Shown in pieces: positions 30,161 through 41,644 of a stretch of 64,000 bases of DNA. Below the pieces are notes generated by a model that saw nothing but the letters and a program-made list of their open reading frames with translations, was not told the DNA's origin and searched no databases. Numbering within the stretch: position 1 is the stretch's first letter; each line of letters starts with the position of its first letter. The position numbers and the translations under genes are program-made. The stretch lies in NCBI RefSeq assembly GCF_001969815.1, contig NZ_MRBK01000031.1, forward strand, positions 1 to 64,000, read 5' to 3'. The DNA comes from Bacillus swezeyi. GTDB taxonomy: Bacteria; Bacillota; Bacilli; Bacillales; Bacillaceae.

Positions 30161-32560
30161 GTGAAGCGGCAACAAAATCCGGATCAAATTGAAATGGACG
30201 AAGCCTCTTTTCTGAAAGGAACGGTATCAACGGTCATTTATCATAATGAAACAAATCTTTATACCGTGCTGAAAGTGAAAGTGCAGGAAACATCGGAGTC
30301 TTTCGATGAAAAAAACGTTTCCGTGACGGGGTACTTTCCTGCGATCTTTGAAGACGAAACCTATACATTTTACGGAAAAACCGCCTCCCATCCGAAGTTC
30401 GGCCTGCAATTTCAAGCGGATCATTTTAAAAAAGAAGTCCCTACGACAAAGGAAGGGGTCATTCAATATTTAGCAAGTGATTTATTTGAAGGCATCGGCA
30501 AAAAAACGGCTGAAGAAATCGTCAAAAAGCTTGGAGAAGGCGCGATCAACAAAATTTTAGGCGACGCTGCCGTGCTTTATGATGTGCCGAAGCTCTCCAA
30601 AAAAAAGGCGGATAAGCTTGCCGCTGCACTCCAGAAGCACCAGGGGCTTGAGCAGATTATGATCTCCTTAAGCGAGTTTGGTTTCGGACCGCAGCTTTCC
30701 ATGAAAATTTATCAAGCATATGAATCAGAAACGCTTGATAAAATCCGCGAAAATCCGTACCAGCTTGTCAAGGATGTAGAAGGAATCGGCTTTATCAAGG
30801 CTGATGAACTCGGCGGCAGAATGGGGATCTCAGGCAAGCATGCAGAACGGATCAAAGCGGCGATTTTATATGCGATTGAAGCAGCATGCCTTCAGGAAGG
30901 TCATACGTACATACAAACAAAACAGCTCATCATTGAAACCCAAAAGCTGTTAAACCAATCGTCCGACGATGAAAAAGTGACGGAAATGGATGTGGCCGAT
31001 GCGATTATAGCGCTCGGTGAACAAAAAGAACTGTTCGTCGAAGATGACAGATGCTACTATCCATCGCTTTACTATGCTGAACAAAGCTTTGCCAAAAGAG
31101 TTCAGAAGATCGCGGATCAAACAGAATATGATGAACAGTTTCCCGAGTCCGAATTTTTGCTTGCTTTAGGCGAGCTTGAAGAACGGATGCAGGTTCAATA
31201 TGCGCCAAGCCAAAAAGAAGCCATTCAAAAAGCGCTGATGTCGCCGATGCTGCTGTTGACAGGTGGCCCGGGTACAGGGAAAACAACCGTCATCAAGGGA
31301 ATCGTTGAATTGTACAGCGAGTTGCACGGCTTGAGTCTAAATCCAGCTGATTATAAAAAAGATGAAGCATTTCCATTTGTATTGGCTGCGCCAACAGGGA
31401 GAGCCGCGAAGCGGATGAGCGAGTCGACCGGGCTCCCGGCTGTGACGATCCACAGGCTCCTTGGCTGGAACGGTGCTGAAGGCTTTACACATGATGAGGA
31501 CAATCCGATCGAAGGAAAGCTAATCATTATCGATGAAACAAGCATGCTTGATATTTGGCTTGCCAACCAATTATTTAAAGCGATTCCCGACCATGTACAG
31601 GTGATTATGGTCGGGGACGAAGACCAGCTTCCATCGGTCGGTCCCGGCCAGGTGCTTAGAGACCTTCTGGCATCAAATGCCATTCCGTCAGTCAGACTAA
31701 CTGATATTTACAGGCAGGCAGAAGGGTCTTCGATTGTGGAAATGGCCCATGAAATGAAAAAAGGGAGACTTCCGAATCATTTGACAGCGCCGACAAAAGA
31801 CCGTTCTTTTATCCGCTGCCGCCAGCAGCAAATCAAAGAGGTTGTTGAAAAAGTCGTTAAAAATGCGCTGCAAAAAGGATATACTGCGCGGGACATCCAA
31901 GTGCTCGCTCCGATGTACAGAGGCACGGCCGGAATCAATGAATTAAACTCATCTTTGCAAAGTATTCTGAATCCCCCGAAACCAAAGGGAAGGGAAATGA
32001 AGTACGGAGATGTCGTATATCGGACCGGCGATAAGATTCTCCAGCTCGTCAATCAGCCGGAACACAATGTATTCAATGGCGATATGGGCGAGATCGTTTC
32101 GATTTTCTATGCGAAAGAAAACACGGAAAAAGAAGATATGGCGGTCGTCTCTTTTGACGGAAACGAAATCACTTTCACAAAAAAAGATTTTAATCAATTT
32201 ACACATGCGTATTGCTGCTCTATTCATAAATCACAAGGGAGCGAATTCCCGATTGTCATTCTTCCCGTCGTGAAAAGCTATTATCGGATGCTGAAAAGAA
32301 ATCTGCTTTATACAGCCATCACAAGAAGCAAAAAATTCCTGATTTTGTGCGGTGAAGAAGAAGCTCTTGCATGGGGCGTCAAAAACAAAGAATCATCAGA
32401 AAGACAGACATCACTCAAAAGAAGGCTTCTGCAGGCGGCGCATGAAGAGGATGAGGAGCTGATGGCGCTGCAAAAAGAACTGCCATTCAGCGTATATGAC
32501 GCCAATATCGGAATGGAAGGCATCACACCTTTTGATTTTATGGAAAAAGAAGCGGAATAA
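30161..32560 (+). CDS. recD2: RecD2-type DNA helicase (YrrC)
   Basis: A 799-residue SF1B 5'-3' helicase not attached to RecBC. An N-terminal OB-like region and helix-hairpin-helix elements (DLFEGIGKKTAEEIVKKLG near residue 108) come first. They are followed by Walker A GGPGTGKTT near 368, the DETSM motif (motif II), GDEDQLPSVGPG (motif III) and CCSIHKSQGSEF near 685. The start is GTG 30161 after an unusually G-rich AGGAGGGGGGGAG. In B. subtilis RecD2 limits mutation and supports fork progression. Confidence 0.95.
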   Translation: MKRQQNPDQIEMDEASFLKGTVSTVIYHNETNLYTVLKVKVQETSESFDEKNVSVTGYFPAIFEDETYTFYGKTASHPKFGLQFQADHFKKEVPTTKEGVIQYLASDLFEGIGKKTAEEIVKKLGEGAINKILGDAAVLYDVPKLSKKKADKLAAALQKHQGLEQIMISLSEFGFGPQLSMKIYQAYESETLDKIRENPYQLVKDVEGIGFIKADELGGRMGISGKHAERIKAAILYAIEAACLQEGHTYIQTKQLIIETQKLLNQSSDDEKVTEMDVADAIIALGEQKELFVEDDRCYYPSLYYAEQSFAKRVQKIADQTEYDEQFPESEFLLALGELEERMQVQYAPSQKEAIQKALMSPMLLLTGGPGTGKTTVIKGIVELYSELHGLSLNPADYKKDEAFPFVLAAPTGRAAKRMSESTGLPAVTIHRLLGWNGAEGFTHDEDNPIEGKLIIIDETSMLDIWLANQLFKAIPDHVQVIMVGDEDQLPSVGPGQVLRDLLASNAIPSVRLTDIYRQAEGSSIVEMAHEMKKGRLPNHLTAPTKDRSFIRCRQQQIKEVVEKVVKNALQKGYTARDIQVLAPMYRGTAGINELNSSLQSILNPPKPKGREMKYGDVVYRTGDKILQLVNQPEHNVFNGDMGEIVSIFYAKENTEKEDMAVVSFDGNEITFTKKDFNQFTHAYCCSIHKSQGSEFPIVILPVVKSYYRMLKRNLLYTAITRSKKFLILCGEEEALAWGVKNKESSERQTSLKRRLLQAAHEEDEELMALQKELPFSVYDANIGMEGITPFDFMEKEAE

Positions 32561-32648
32561 GTGTTTTCCATGGAATCCATTTCATCGTATGAGTCTCTTC
32601 CCAACGGCAGAACATAAGACTGTTCGGAAAAAGGTGGTTGATCACACT

Positions 32649-33113
32649 TTGAGAACATGCAATGAGCTCGAAGGACTCAATGTTTATGAAAAACAGTCTT
32701 CTCTTTTGCTTGGGCTGATTACAGATATCTGCTTTTCACAAGAAGGGACATGTCTTGGATTGATCATGGAAGAGAAACGGCGGTTTTATCATCACCGTTC
32801 ACTCCTTCCGCTCCCCTCTGTCACAGACATCAGAAGTGACGGCGTATATGTCGATTTCACCGAATTTAAGCCGATGCAAATCCCAAAGCAAAGCTTTTCA
32901 TATGACCAGTTGAAGCAGAAAATGGTCAAAAACGGCTCTGGTGATACTTTGGGGATACTGGAAGATGTATACTTTTCTTCCGGCTCGGGCATAATCGTAG
33001 CATATGAACTTTCGGACGGTTTTTTTGCCGATTTGTCAGGCGATAAAAAGCAGGTCCAGTCATCTGGAGAACCGCTTGAAGTAGGCAGAAGCACAATCGT
33101 CTTGAACGAATAA
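32649..33113 (+). CDS. yrrD: YrrD, PRC-barrel-like protein
   Basis: A 154-residue soluble protein with two small beta-rich halves, each with a PRC-barrel-like pattern (LLLGLITDICFSQEGTCLGLI and DTLGILEDVYFSSGSGIIVAYEL). This is an arrangement seen in photosynthetic reaction-centre H-subunit relatives and in sporulation YlmC/YmxH proteins. TTG 32649 is preferred because it gives the family N-terminus LRTCNELEG with AAGGTGG upstream. The exact function is unknown. Confidence 0.75.
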   Translation: MRTCNELEGLNVYEKQSSLLLGLITDICFSQEGTCLGLIMEEKRRFYHHRSLLPLPSVTDIRSDGVYVDFTEFKPMQIPKQSFSYDQLKQKMVKNGSGDTLGILEDVYFSSGSGIIVAYELSDGFFADLSGDKKQVQSSGEPLEVGRSTIVLNE

Positions 33114-33126
33114 GAGGTGTGTTCAA

Positions 33127-33318
33127 ATGCTAATTTGCCCGAATTGCAAAAGCAAAAACATCGGCAAAATCGGTGTGAATCAATATTATTGCTGGGGATG
33201 CTTCATTGAGCTGACTCTTTCCAAAGGAAAAATTTCAACTCATCAAGTCGAAGAGGACGGAACATTGAGCAGTCTGGATGATCTGTTTACAGATGACGAA
33301 CGTACGATGAACCTTTGA
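33127..33318 (+). CDS. yrzR: Small zinc-ribbon protein
   Basis: A 63-residue protein with two CxxC pairs, CPNC at residues 4-7 and CWGC near 22-25, that would bind one zinc ion. The C-terminal half is acidic. GAGGTGTGTTCAA precedes the ATG, 13 bases after yrrD. A small gene at this position in B. subtilis is, I believe, yrzR; the name is tentative. The function is unknown. Confidence 0.65.
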   Translation: MLICPNCKSKNIGKIGVNQYYCWGCFIELTLSKGKISTHQVEEDGTLSSLDDLFTDDERTMNL

Positions 33319-33333
33319 ATGGAGGTTAGACAT

Positions 33334-33465
33334 TTGAATCGGACAATGACTTCTCTCATTTCTTTAGGAGCCGGTGCTTTCATGTACTACATGGCCACAC
33401 AAAACGACATGATGAATAAACGAAACATGAGAAGACTCAGAAGACGCGTCATGAAAATGTTTTGA
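33334..33465 (+). CDS. yrzQ: Small basic DUF3918-type protein
   Basis: A 43-residue protein. The first half is hydrophobic (SLISLGAGAFMYYMA) and the second strongly basic (NKRNMRRLRRRVMKMF), with six arginines in the last 15 residues. TTG 33334 follows GGAGGTTAGACA, a strong ribosome site, 15 bases after the zinc-ribbon gene. This fits DUF3918, found at the same place in B. subtilis (yrzQ, from memory). It is probably membrane-associated, with the basic tail in the cytosol; the role is unknown. Confidence 0.7.
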   Translation: MNRTMTSLISLGAGAFMYYMATQNDMMNKRNMRRLRRRVMKMF

Positions 33466-33472
33466 CAGCGAG

Positions 33473-33501
33473 GGGTGCCCTTTTAAGGGCATCCTTTTTT
33501 T
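33473..33501 (+). terminator. Terminator after the yrrD-yrzR-yrzQ group
   Basis: GGGTGCCC and GGGCATCC around TTTTAA, followed by seven T residues. Confidence 0.85.
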
Positions 33502-33552
33502 CTTGGGGAATAAATACAAACAGATTTCAAAAGCTAACAAGGGGTGAAAAAA

Positions 33553-34611
33553 ATGCTGAAAAAACCGCTGCAGCTTTTAATGTGGATCTCGATTTTTATG
33601 CTTTTATTATTGACTGTCTATATTTTTTTGCAGCTCAGAATGATCTGGGAGCCGGTTTGTATCTTAATTAGATCGGTTCTGATCCCTTTGGCGATTGCGG
33701 TTTTTATCACATATCTGCTTCTGCCCGTCGTTGAAAAAATACACCGCGCGGGCGTGCCGCGGACGCTGAGTATTTTGCTGATTTACTTCTTGTTTTTTGG
33801 GGGACTCGGCTATGCCTTTTATAAAGGCGTACCCATTCTCATCAAACAGCTGACTGAGCTGTCTGAAGGCATTCCCCATCTTGCTGCCTCTTACGAAAAT
33901 ATGTTAGATAAACTGCATCATCACACAGATGGCTGGCCTGACGGCATGCATGACAGAATCGACAAGTTTGTCAATCAGACAGAAGAATTCGTGGGAAGCT
34001 GGGCGGAACGGACGATCACAAGCATCCGCTTTATTTTTGATTATATGCTTGTCGCGGCCGTTATCCCCTTTTTAGTGTTTTACATGGTGAAAGATATCAA
34101 TACGATGAAAAAAGCCGTATGGTATTTGACGCCTCCTTCGTGGAGGAAGAGAGGAGGCGAGTTCATTAAGGATGTTGATGACTCGCTTGGAGACTACATC
34201 AGGGGCCAGCTTTTTGTATGCCTTGTGATCGGTTTGGGAGCCAGCCTCTCATTTTGGTTTTTCGACCTGCCTTATCCGCTTATCCTCGGCCTTGTCATTG
34301 GAGCGACAAACGTCATTCCGTATTTCGGTCCGGTCATCGGCGCCATTCCTGCTGTCATGATTGCCGCCGCACTGTCGACAAGGCTGGTGATCATTGTCAT
34401 TATCACCATTTTGACTTTGCAGTTTATTGAAGGCAATATTCTCGGACCGCTAGTTGTCGGGAAAAGCCTCCATATGCACCCGGTCGTCATTATGCTCGGA
34501 CTGCTTGCCGGCGGAGAATTGGCCGGAATCATCGGCATGATTTTAGCCGTGCCGGTGATGGCTGTCCTCAAGGTAATGCTCGCCCATTTTGTGGCGGCAA
34601 GAAAGGCTTGA
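33553..34611 (+). CDS. yrrI: YrrI, AI-2E family transporter
   Basis: A 352-residue polytopic membrane protein of the AI-2E/YdiK permease family. Two N-terminal helices flank IPLAIAVFITYLLLPVV. A soluble middle segment follows (about residues 105-155). C-terminal helices include GATNVIPYFGPVIGAIPAVM and LQFIEGNILGPLVVGKSLHMHP, the family signature. The substrate is not known. ATG 33553 follows AAGGGGTG. In B. subtilis 168 the glnQHMP transporter genes lie between yrrD and yrrI; they are absent here. Confidence 0.85.
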   Translation: MLKKPLQLLMWISIFMLLLLTVYIFLQLRMIWEPVCILIRSVLIPLAIAVFITYLLLPVVEKIHRAGVPRTLSILLIYFLFFGGLGYAFYKGVPILIKQLTELSEGIPHLAASYENMLDKLHHHTDGWPDGMHDRIDKFVNQTEEFVGSWAERTITSIRFIFDYMLVAAVIPFLVFYMVKDINTMKKAVWYLTPPSWRKRGGEFIKDVDDSLGDYIRGQLFVCLVIGLGASLSFWFFDLPYPLILGLVIGATNVIPYFGPVIGAIPAVMIAAALSTRLVIIVIITILTLQFIEGNILGPLVVGKSLHMHPVVIMLGLLAGGELAGIIGMILAVPVMAVLKVMLAHFVAARKA

Positions 34612-34621
34612 ACGTGAGAAG

Positions 34622-34650
34622 TTGACATTCCCGTTTACCTTGTCTATAAT
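34622..34650 (+). promoter_or_regulatory. Consensus sigma-A promoter of alaS
   Basis: TTGACA (34622-34627), exactly 17 bases, TATAAT (34645-34650). A perfect consensus match feeding a T-box leader. Confidence 0.9.
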
Positions 34651-34656
34651 TTCGAA

Positions 34657-34920
34657 ATAGACATACATACGTATCTCGACTGACGGATCCGAGTATACTG
34701 AAGCCCTGTTTTATAGAGAGAAGCTCCGTGGTGGTGAAAGAGTTTCAGCAGAAGATCAGTAGAAGCTAATCCTGAGTGCAGGCGAAAACCTGCCGTCTTT
34801 ATCCGGCGTTACTCGGATATAAAGGTGATGGGCGTCTATTCGCCCATAATCAGGGTGGTACCGCGAGAGGAGCTCTCGTCCCTGTGTAAACGCATGTTTG
34901 CATAGGGCGGGGGCTTTTTA
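34657..34920 (+). promoter_or_regulatory. T-box leader (tRNA-Ala) of alaS
   Basis: The conserved AGGGTGGTACCGCG lies at 34852-34865. It is followed by a terminator helix and the T run near 34915-34919. In Stem I the codon GCT (34765-34767), in the context GAAGCTAATCC, is a good alanine specifier. Uncharged tRNA-Ala should favour the antiterminator and allow alaS transcription. Confidence 0.95.
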
Positions 34921-34953
34921 TATTGCATGTGATTATCTAAAGGAGGAATAATA

Positions 34954-37590
34954 ATGAAGGCATTAACATCCGCACAAGTGCGTCAAATGTTTTTGGATTT
35001 TTTTAAAGAGAAAGGGCATGCAGTAGAACCGAGCGCTTCTCTTATTCCGCATGAAGATCCTTCACTGCTTTGGATCAACAGCGGAGTCGCAACCCTGAAA
35101 AAATATTTTGACGGACGGGTGGTGCCGGAAAATCCGCGCATCTGCAATGCGCAAAAATCAATCCGGACAAATGATATTGAAAATGTCGGAAAAACAGCGC
35201 GCCACCATACGTTTTTTGAAATGCTCGGAAACTTTTCGATCGGTGATTATTTTAAAGAAGAAGCAATCGAATGGGCGTGGGAATTTTTAACCGCTCCAAA
35301 ATGGATCGGCTTCGACCCTGAACGCCTGTCCGTCACAGTCCATCCGGAAGATGATGAAGCTTACGAATTATGGGCGAAAAAAATCGGCGTTCCCGAAGAG
35401 CGGATCATCAGACTGGAAGGGAACTTCTGGGATATCGGAGAAGGCCCGAGCGGTCCGAATACGGAAATTTTCTATGATCGCGGAGAAGCCTACGGAAATG
35501 ATCTGACAGATCCGGAGCTTTATCCCGGCGGAGAAAACGAGCGGTACCTTGAAGTATGGAATCTCGTGTTTTCCGAATTCAACCACAATCCCGACGGAAC
35601 GTACACACCGCTTCCGAAGAAAAACATTGATACAGGGATGGGTCTTGAACGGATGGTATCCGTGATTCAAGATGCCAAGACGAACTACGATACAGATCTG
35701 TTTATACCGATCATTAAAGCGACTGAAGCCATTTCAGGAGAAAAATACGGTACTTCAGCAGAAAAGGATACCGCCTTTAAGGTTGTGGCGGATCATATCC
35801 GGACGGCTGCGTTTGCGGTCGGCGACGGAGCGCTTCCGTCCAACGAAGGACGCGGCTATGTCATCAGAAGGCTGCTCCGCCGTGCTGTGCGCTATGCAAA
35901 GTCAATCAATATCAACCGCCCGTTCATGTATGAACTCGTTCCGGTTGTGGCTGACATTATGGCTGCTTTTTACTCCGAGGTCAAAGAGAAAACGGAATTT
36001 ATCGCGAAAGTCATCAAAACGGAAGAAGAGCGTTTCCATGAAACATTGAATGAAGGCTTGGCCATTTTGTCTGAAGTCATTCAAAAAGAGAAAGCAAAAG
36101 GAAGCAGCGTCATTCCCGGTGAAGATGTCTTTAAACTGTATGATACGTACGGATTCCCTGTCGAACTGACGGAAGAGTACGCTGGAGATGAGGGCATGAA
36201 GGTCGACCATAGAGGCTTTGAACGCGAAATGGACAAGCAGCGCGAACGCGCGCGCCAGGCCCGCCAGGAAGTCGGCAGCATGCAGGTTCAAGGCGGCGCT
36301 CTTCGCGACGTCATGACCGAAAGCGAGTTTATCGGCTATACGGATATGAAAACGGAAACCAAAATCGCCGAGCTTCTGCAAGACGGCGAACTTGCCGATG
36401 CGGTTCATGAAGGCAATGCTGTTCAATTCATCTTAGAGAAAACGCCATTTTATGCCGAAAGCGGCGGACAAATCGGCGACAAAGGCTGGGTAAGAAGCGG
36501 TGAGGCTGTGGTTCGCATCACAGATGTCAAAAAAGCGCCAAACGGCCAGCATCTGCATGAAGGGATCGTTGAAAGCGGAACAGTTGAAAAAGGCATGAAC
36601 GTAACAGCTGAAGTGACAGACCGTCTTAGAAAAGATATCGTCAAAAACCATACGGCGACACACCTTCTCCATCAGGCGTTGAAAGATGTGCTCGGAACGC
36701 ATGTCAACCAAGCCGGATCACTCGTGTCAGACAGCCGCCTGCGCTTTGACTTCTCCCATTTCGGTCAAGTGACAAAAGAAGAGCTCGAACAAATCGAAAC
36801 AAAAGTGAATGAAAAAATTTGGGATTCGATTCCTGTTCAAATTGACTTAAAGCCGATCGATGAAGCGAAAGCAATGGGAGCCATGGCATTGTTCGGAGAA
36901 AAATACGGGGATATCGTCCGCGTCGTCAAAGTCGGAGACTACAGCATCGAGCTGTGCGGAGGCTGCCATGTGAAGAATACCGCTGAAATAGGCCTCTTTA
37001 AAATCGTTTCAGAATCAGGCATCGGTGCCGGCACCCGCCGGATTGAAGCCGTAACAGGCCAAGGAGCCTATCAGGAAATGAATGCCAAGCTCGAGCTTCT
37101 CGAACATGCCGCAGAAGTTCTGAAAACCAATGTGAATGAAGTTCCGAAGCGGATTGAATCACTGCAGTCTGATTTAAAAGATGCGCATAGGGAGAATGAA
37201 TCCCTGCTTGCTAAGCTCGGCAACAAAGAAGCGGGAGAGATTTTGGAAAAGGTAAAAGAAATTGGCGGAATCAAACTGCTCGCGGAAAAAGTCAATGCCA
37301 AAGATATGAATCACTTGCGCACGATGGTCGATGAACTGAAAGCGAAATTAGGCTCAGCTGTAATTGTGCTCGGAGCGGTTCAAAATGAAAAAGTGAATAT
37401 TTCTGCCGGAGTTACAAAAGATTTAATAGAGAGAGGTTTCCATGCTGGCAAACTTGTCAAACAAGTCGCTGAAGCGTGCGGTGGCGGCGGTGGCGGTCGT
37501 CCTGACATGGCTCAGGCAGGAGGAAAACAGCCTGAAAAATTGGAAGAAGCTTTATCTTCTGCAGAAGAATGGGTGAAATCCGTTTTATAA
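34954..37590 (+). CDS. alaS: Alanyl-tRNA synthetase
   Basis: An 878-residue class II enzyme. The catalytic domain opens with [14 protein letters not shown] and has [21 protein letters not shown] near residue 74. The editing domain carries the zinc motifs HTATHLLH near 567 and CGGCHV near 669. The oligomerisation and C-Ala region ends with the glycine-rich [31 protein letters not shown] precedes the ATG. Confidence 0.97.
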   Translation: MKALTSAQVRQMFLDFFKEKGHAVEPSASLIPHEDPSLLWINSGVATLKKYFDGRVVPENPRICNAQKSIRTNDIENVGKTARHHTFFEMLGNFSIGDYFKEEAIEWAWEFLTAPKWIGFDPERLSVTVHPEDDEAYELWAKKIGVPEERIIRLEGNFWDIGEGPSGPNTEIFYDRGEAYGNDLTDPELYPGGENERYLEVWNLVFSEFNHNPDGTYTPLPKKNIDTGMGLERMVSVIQDAKTNYDTDLFIPIIKATEAISGEKYGTSAEKDTAFKVVADHIRTAAFAVGDGALPSNEGRGYVIRRLLRRAVRYAKSININRPFMYELVPVVADIMAAFYSEVKEKTEFIAKVIKTEEERFHETLNEGLAILSEVIQKEKAKGSSVIPGEDVFKLYDTYGFPVELTEEYAGDEGMKVDHRGFEREMDKQRERARQARQEVGSMQVQGGALRDVMTESEFIGYTDMKTETKIAELLQDGELADAVHEGNAVQFILEKTPFYAESGGQIGDKGWVRSGEAVVRITDVKKAPNGQHLHEGIVESGTVEKGMNVTAEVTDRLRKDIVKNHTATHLLHQALKDVLGTHVNQAGSLVSDSRLRFDFSHFGQVTKEELEQIETKVNEKIWDSIPVQIDLKPIDEAKAMGAMALFGEKYGDIVRVVKVGDYSIELCGGCHVKNTAEIGLFKIVSESGIGAGTRRIEAVTGQGAYQEMNAKLELLEHAAEVLKTNVNEVPKRIESLQSDLKDAHRENESLLAKLGNKEAGEILEKVKEIGGIKLLAEKVNAKDMNHLRTMVDELKAKLGSAVIVLGAVQNEKVNISAGVTKDLIERGFHAGKLVKQVAEACGGGGGGRPDMAQAGGKQPEKLEEALSSAEEWVKSVL

Positions 37591-37674
37591 ATGGCCGATG
37601 TAGTGTAGAATGATGATAGAGAAGGTATTCAGGCTGAAACTTTGCCTGCGAATTTGGGAAAGAGGTGCAAAACG

Positions 37675-37941
37675 GTGAGCTCATTTGATAAGACGATGAA
37701 ATTTAACTTTTCCGACGACTCAATGGAGACAAACGTAAATGAGGTGCTGATAACCGTCCACGACGCGCTTCAGGAAAAAGGCTACAACCCGATCAACCAA
37801 ATTGTCGGATATTTGCTATCAGGTGATCCCGCTTACATTCCAAGGCATCAAGATGCACGCAATCTGATTCGGAAAATTGAGAGAGACGAGATAATCGAAG
37901 AACTGGTTAAATCGTACTTAGAACAGCATAAAGAGGCGTAA
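37675..37941 (+). CDS. yrzL: IreB family protein YrzL
   Basis: An 88-residue UPF0297 protein. Enterococcal IreB is a phosphorylation target of the Ser/Thr kinase IreK and affects cephalosporin resistance; the same role here is only an inference. Family blocks are [18 protein letters not shown] at the N-terminus and [23 protein letters not shown] 37675 follows AAAGAGGTG. It sits directly upstream of ruvX with a two-base gap, an arrangement widely conserved in Firmicutes. Confidence 0.9.
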   Translation: MSSFDKTMKFNFSDDSMETNVNEVLITVHDALQEKGYNPINQIVGYLLSGDPAYIPRHQDARNLIRKIERDEIIEELVKSYLEQHKEA

Positions 37942-37943
37942 AG

Positions 37944-38360
37944 ATGCGAATATTAGGTTTGGATTTAGGTTCAAAAACGCTCGGCGTCGCACTCAGCGAT
38001 GAAATGGGCTGGACGGCGCAGGGAATTGAAACGGTCAAAATTGACGAAGCGAGCGGTGATTACGGGTTGAGCCGCCTCGCTGAGTTAACGAAAGACTATA
38101 CAATAGATAAAATTGTACTCGGGTTTCCCAAAAACATGAACGGTACCGTCGGCCCGAGGGGAGAAGCCAGCCAGAAATTTGCGGAAGTGCTTGAAGAAGC
38201 ATTTCAAATTCCCGTTGTGCTTTGGGACGAGCGGCTCTCGACGATGGCAGCCGAAAAGATGCTGATTTCAGCAGACGTAAGCAGGCAAAAACGGAAAAAA
38301 GTAATTGATAAAATGGCTGCTGTGATGATCCTGCAAGGATATCTCGACAGCCTAAACTAA
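37944..38360 (+). CDS. ruvX: RuvX/YqgF-type pre-16S rRNA nuclease
   Basis: A 138-residue RNase-H-fold protein (YqgF family; YrrK in B. subtilis). [15 protein letters not shown] at residues 5-19 holds the first acidic residue. [14 protein letters not shown] is the family loop near 62-75, and [15 protein letters not shown] near 94 supplies another. It was long called a putative Holliday junction resolvase; in other bacteria the role is maturation of the 16S rRNA 5' end. It is translationally close to yrzL and yrzB. Confidence 0.93.
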   Translation: MRILGLDLGSKTLGVALSDEMGWTAQGIETVKIDEASGDYGLSRLAELTKDYTIDKIVLGFPKNMNGTVGPRGEASQKFAEVLEEAFQIPVVLWDERLSTMAAEKMLISADVSRQKRKKVIDKMAAVMILQGYLDSLN

Positions 38361-38373
38361 TGAGGTGATCATA

Positions 38374-38658
38374 ATGGAACACGGAGAAAAAAACATTACG
38401 ATTGTAGACGATAAAGGAAATGAACAGCTTTGTGAGGTTCTCTTCACATTTGACAGCGATAAATTTGATAAGTCCTATGTGCTGTACTATCCGATCGAAT
38501 CACAGGATGAAGAAGAAATTGAAATTCATGCTTCAAGCTTTCAGCCGAATGAAAACGGTGAAGACGGAGAATTGATGCCGATCGAAACAGAAGAAGAATG
38601 GGATATGATCGAAGAGACGCTGAACACGTTTTTAGCGGATGAAGAAGAGGAAGAATAA
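38374..38658 (+). CDS. yrzB: YrzB, acidic DUF1292 (UPF0473) protein
   Basis: A 94-residue, very acidic protein (tail LADEEEEE) with the family pattern [34 protein letters not shown] before ATG 38374 decides the start over an in-frame GTG nine bases upstream. It forms the third gene of the conserved yrzL-ruvX-yrzB group. The function is unknown. Confidence 0.88.
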   Translation: MEHGEKNITIVDDKGNEQLCEVLFTFDSDKFDKSYVLYYPIESQDEEEIEIHASSFQPNENGEDGELMPIETEEEWDMIEETLNTFLADEEEEE

Positions 38659-38660
38659 AA

Positions 38661-38687
38661 AAAGCTGCCGCAAGGCGGCTTTTTTTT
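38661..38687 (+). terminator. yrzB terminator
   Basis: AGCTGCC, loop GCAA, GGCGGCT, then eight T residues. Confidence 0.88.
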
Positions 38688-38708
38688 ATGAAAACATTTT
38701 GTAATAAA

Positions 38709-38737
38709 TTGCCGAATGAAAACGAATCATGTAGTAT
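38709..38737 (+). promoter_or_regulatory. Likely promoter of mltG
   Basis: TTGCCG (38709-38714), a 17-base spacer and TAGTAT (38732-38737), 27 bases before the ATG. Confidence 0.5.
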
Positions 38738-38764
38738 ATAGCATGGGAGGAGAGGAGGACATAA

Positions 38765-39859
38765 ATGTTTGAAGATCAGACCAAGAAATCGTTTATTAAA
38801 AAACTCCTTAATCATAAAATAAAGTTTTGGCTGGCGGTTGCGGCCGTGCTGCTGATTTTAGGCGCGGGCGGCTTTTCGCTGTATGTCAAATCAGCTCTTG
38901 AACCGGTCGATAAAAATAGCCAAAAAATGGTGAACATCTATATTCCGAAAGGATCGAGTGTTTCTTCCATTGCTGCGAAATTAAAAGAACAACATTTAAT
39001 TAAAAACGAAAAAGTATTTATCGCCTATGTCAAATTTAAAAACGCCCCCGGCTTCCAAGCGGGAAACTTCCAGCTGAGCCAATCAATGGACCCTGCCGGC
39101 ATGATTGAAAAGCTGACAAGCGCGTCGCACGTGCCGGCCTTTAAAATCGTTATTCCTGAAGGCAGACAGCTCAGCGAAATCGCCGACATTATCGCCGGAG
39201 AAACCAACTTCTCCAAACAAGACATTATGAACAAGCTTGATGACCGGGAATTTATCGAGACATTAAAAAAGAAATATCCGAAATTGATCACGGACGAGGT
39301 GTTCAGCAAGAACATCAAACATCCGCTTGAGGGATATCTCTATCCTGCGACATATCCTTTCTATGATCCGGATACGAAGCTTGAGACCATCATTGAAGCG
39401 ATGATCAAGCAAACCGAAAGACTTGCCGAAAAATATCAGTCACAGATGAGCGATCAAAAAATGACTGTTCACAAAACGCTTACAATGGCATCTTTAATTG
39501 AAGAAGAAGCGACGGAAAAAGCGGACCGCCATAAAATTTCCAGCGTATTCTACAATCGTTTAGCCAAAAAGATGCCGCTGCAAACAGATCCGACTGTTTT
39601 ATATGCGCTTGGAAAACATAAACACCGTGTCGTCTATAAAGACCTTGAGGCAAATTCCCCATATAATACGTACAAAAATACCGGGCTTCCGCCAGGACCG
39701 ATTTCAAATGCGGGGGAAACATCCTGGGAAGCAGCATTAAACCCGGATAAAACAGAATATGTCTACTTTCTCGCTAAGAAAAACGGAGAAGTTGTTTTTA
39801 CAAAAACACTTGAAGAGCATAATCATGCAAAATCAAAGTACATCACCAACACTCAGTAG
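38765..39859 (+). CDS. mltG: MltG, endolytic murein transglycosylase (YrrL)
   Basis: A 364-residue YceG-family protein. A short cytosolic head and one membrane helix (about residues 20-40) lead to a LysM-like domain (VNIYIPKGSSVSSIAAKL). The catalytic YceG domain follows, with LEGYLYPATY near residue 188 and MASLIEEEATEKADRHKISSVFYNRL near 241. The catalytic Glu is expected in the second block. The enzyme cuts nascent glycan strands and is thought to set strand length. AGGAGAGGAGGACATAA precedes the ATG. Confidence 0.93.
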   Translation: MFEDQTKKSFIKKLLNHKIKFWLAVAAVLLILGAGGFSLYVKSALEPVDKNSQKMVNIYIPKGSSVSSIAAKLKEQHLIKNEKVFIAYVKFKNAPGFQAGNFQLSQSMDPAGMIEKLTSASHVPAFKIVIPEGRQLSEIADIIAGETNFSKQDIMNKLDDREFIETLKKKYPKLITDEVFSKNIKHPLEGYLYPATYPFYDPDTKLETIIEAMIKQTERLAEKYQSQMSDQKMTVHKTLTMASLIEEEATEKADRHKISSVFYNRLAKKMPLQTDPTVLYALGKHKHRVVYKDLEANSPYNTYKNTGLPPGPISNAGETSWEAALNPDKTEYVYFLAKKNGEVVFTKTLEEHNHAKSKYITNTQ

Positions 39860-39886
39860 CGAGCAGGCAAGGCCGGAAGGGAATGA

Positions 39887-39913
39887 GGGGAGAGTAAAAA
39901 ATACTCTCCTTTT
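39887..39913 (+). terminator. mltG terminator
   Basis: GGAGAGTA and TACTCTCC around AAAAA, followed by TTTT. Confidence 0.75.
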
Positions 39914-39935
39914 ATTCGCAAATGCAATGGTTTTA

Positions 39936-39944
39936 TGGTAAAAT
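39936..39944 (+). promoter_or_regulatory. Extended -10 promoter of the trmR operon
   Basis: TGG-TAAAAT (TAAAAT at 39939-39944) is an extended -10 element; no good -35 is visible. The leader would be about 90 bases. Confidence 0.45.
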
Positions 39945-39979
39945 ATATCGGGTTGTTTATTCGAGAAAAGACATTCACT

Positions 39980-40020
39980 GCTTTAGGAGAGTTCTAAACA
40001 TCTGACCTAAAGCTCTTTTT
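39980..40020 (+). terminator. Terminator-like hairpin in the trmR leader
   Basis: GCTTTAGG (39980-39987) and CCTAAAGC (40006-40013) form an 8-bp stem followed by TCTTTTT. It lies between the putative promoter and the trmR ribosome site, so it looks like an attenuator rather than a gene-end terminator. Confidence 0.55.
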
Positions 40021-40024
40021 ATGA

Positions 40025-41630
<1,606 letters not shown>

Positions 41631-41644
41631 AAGGAGGGATCACC

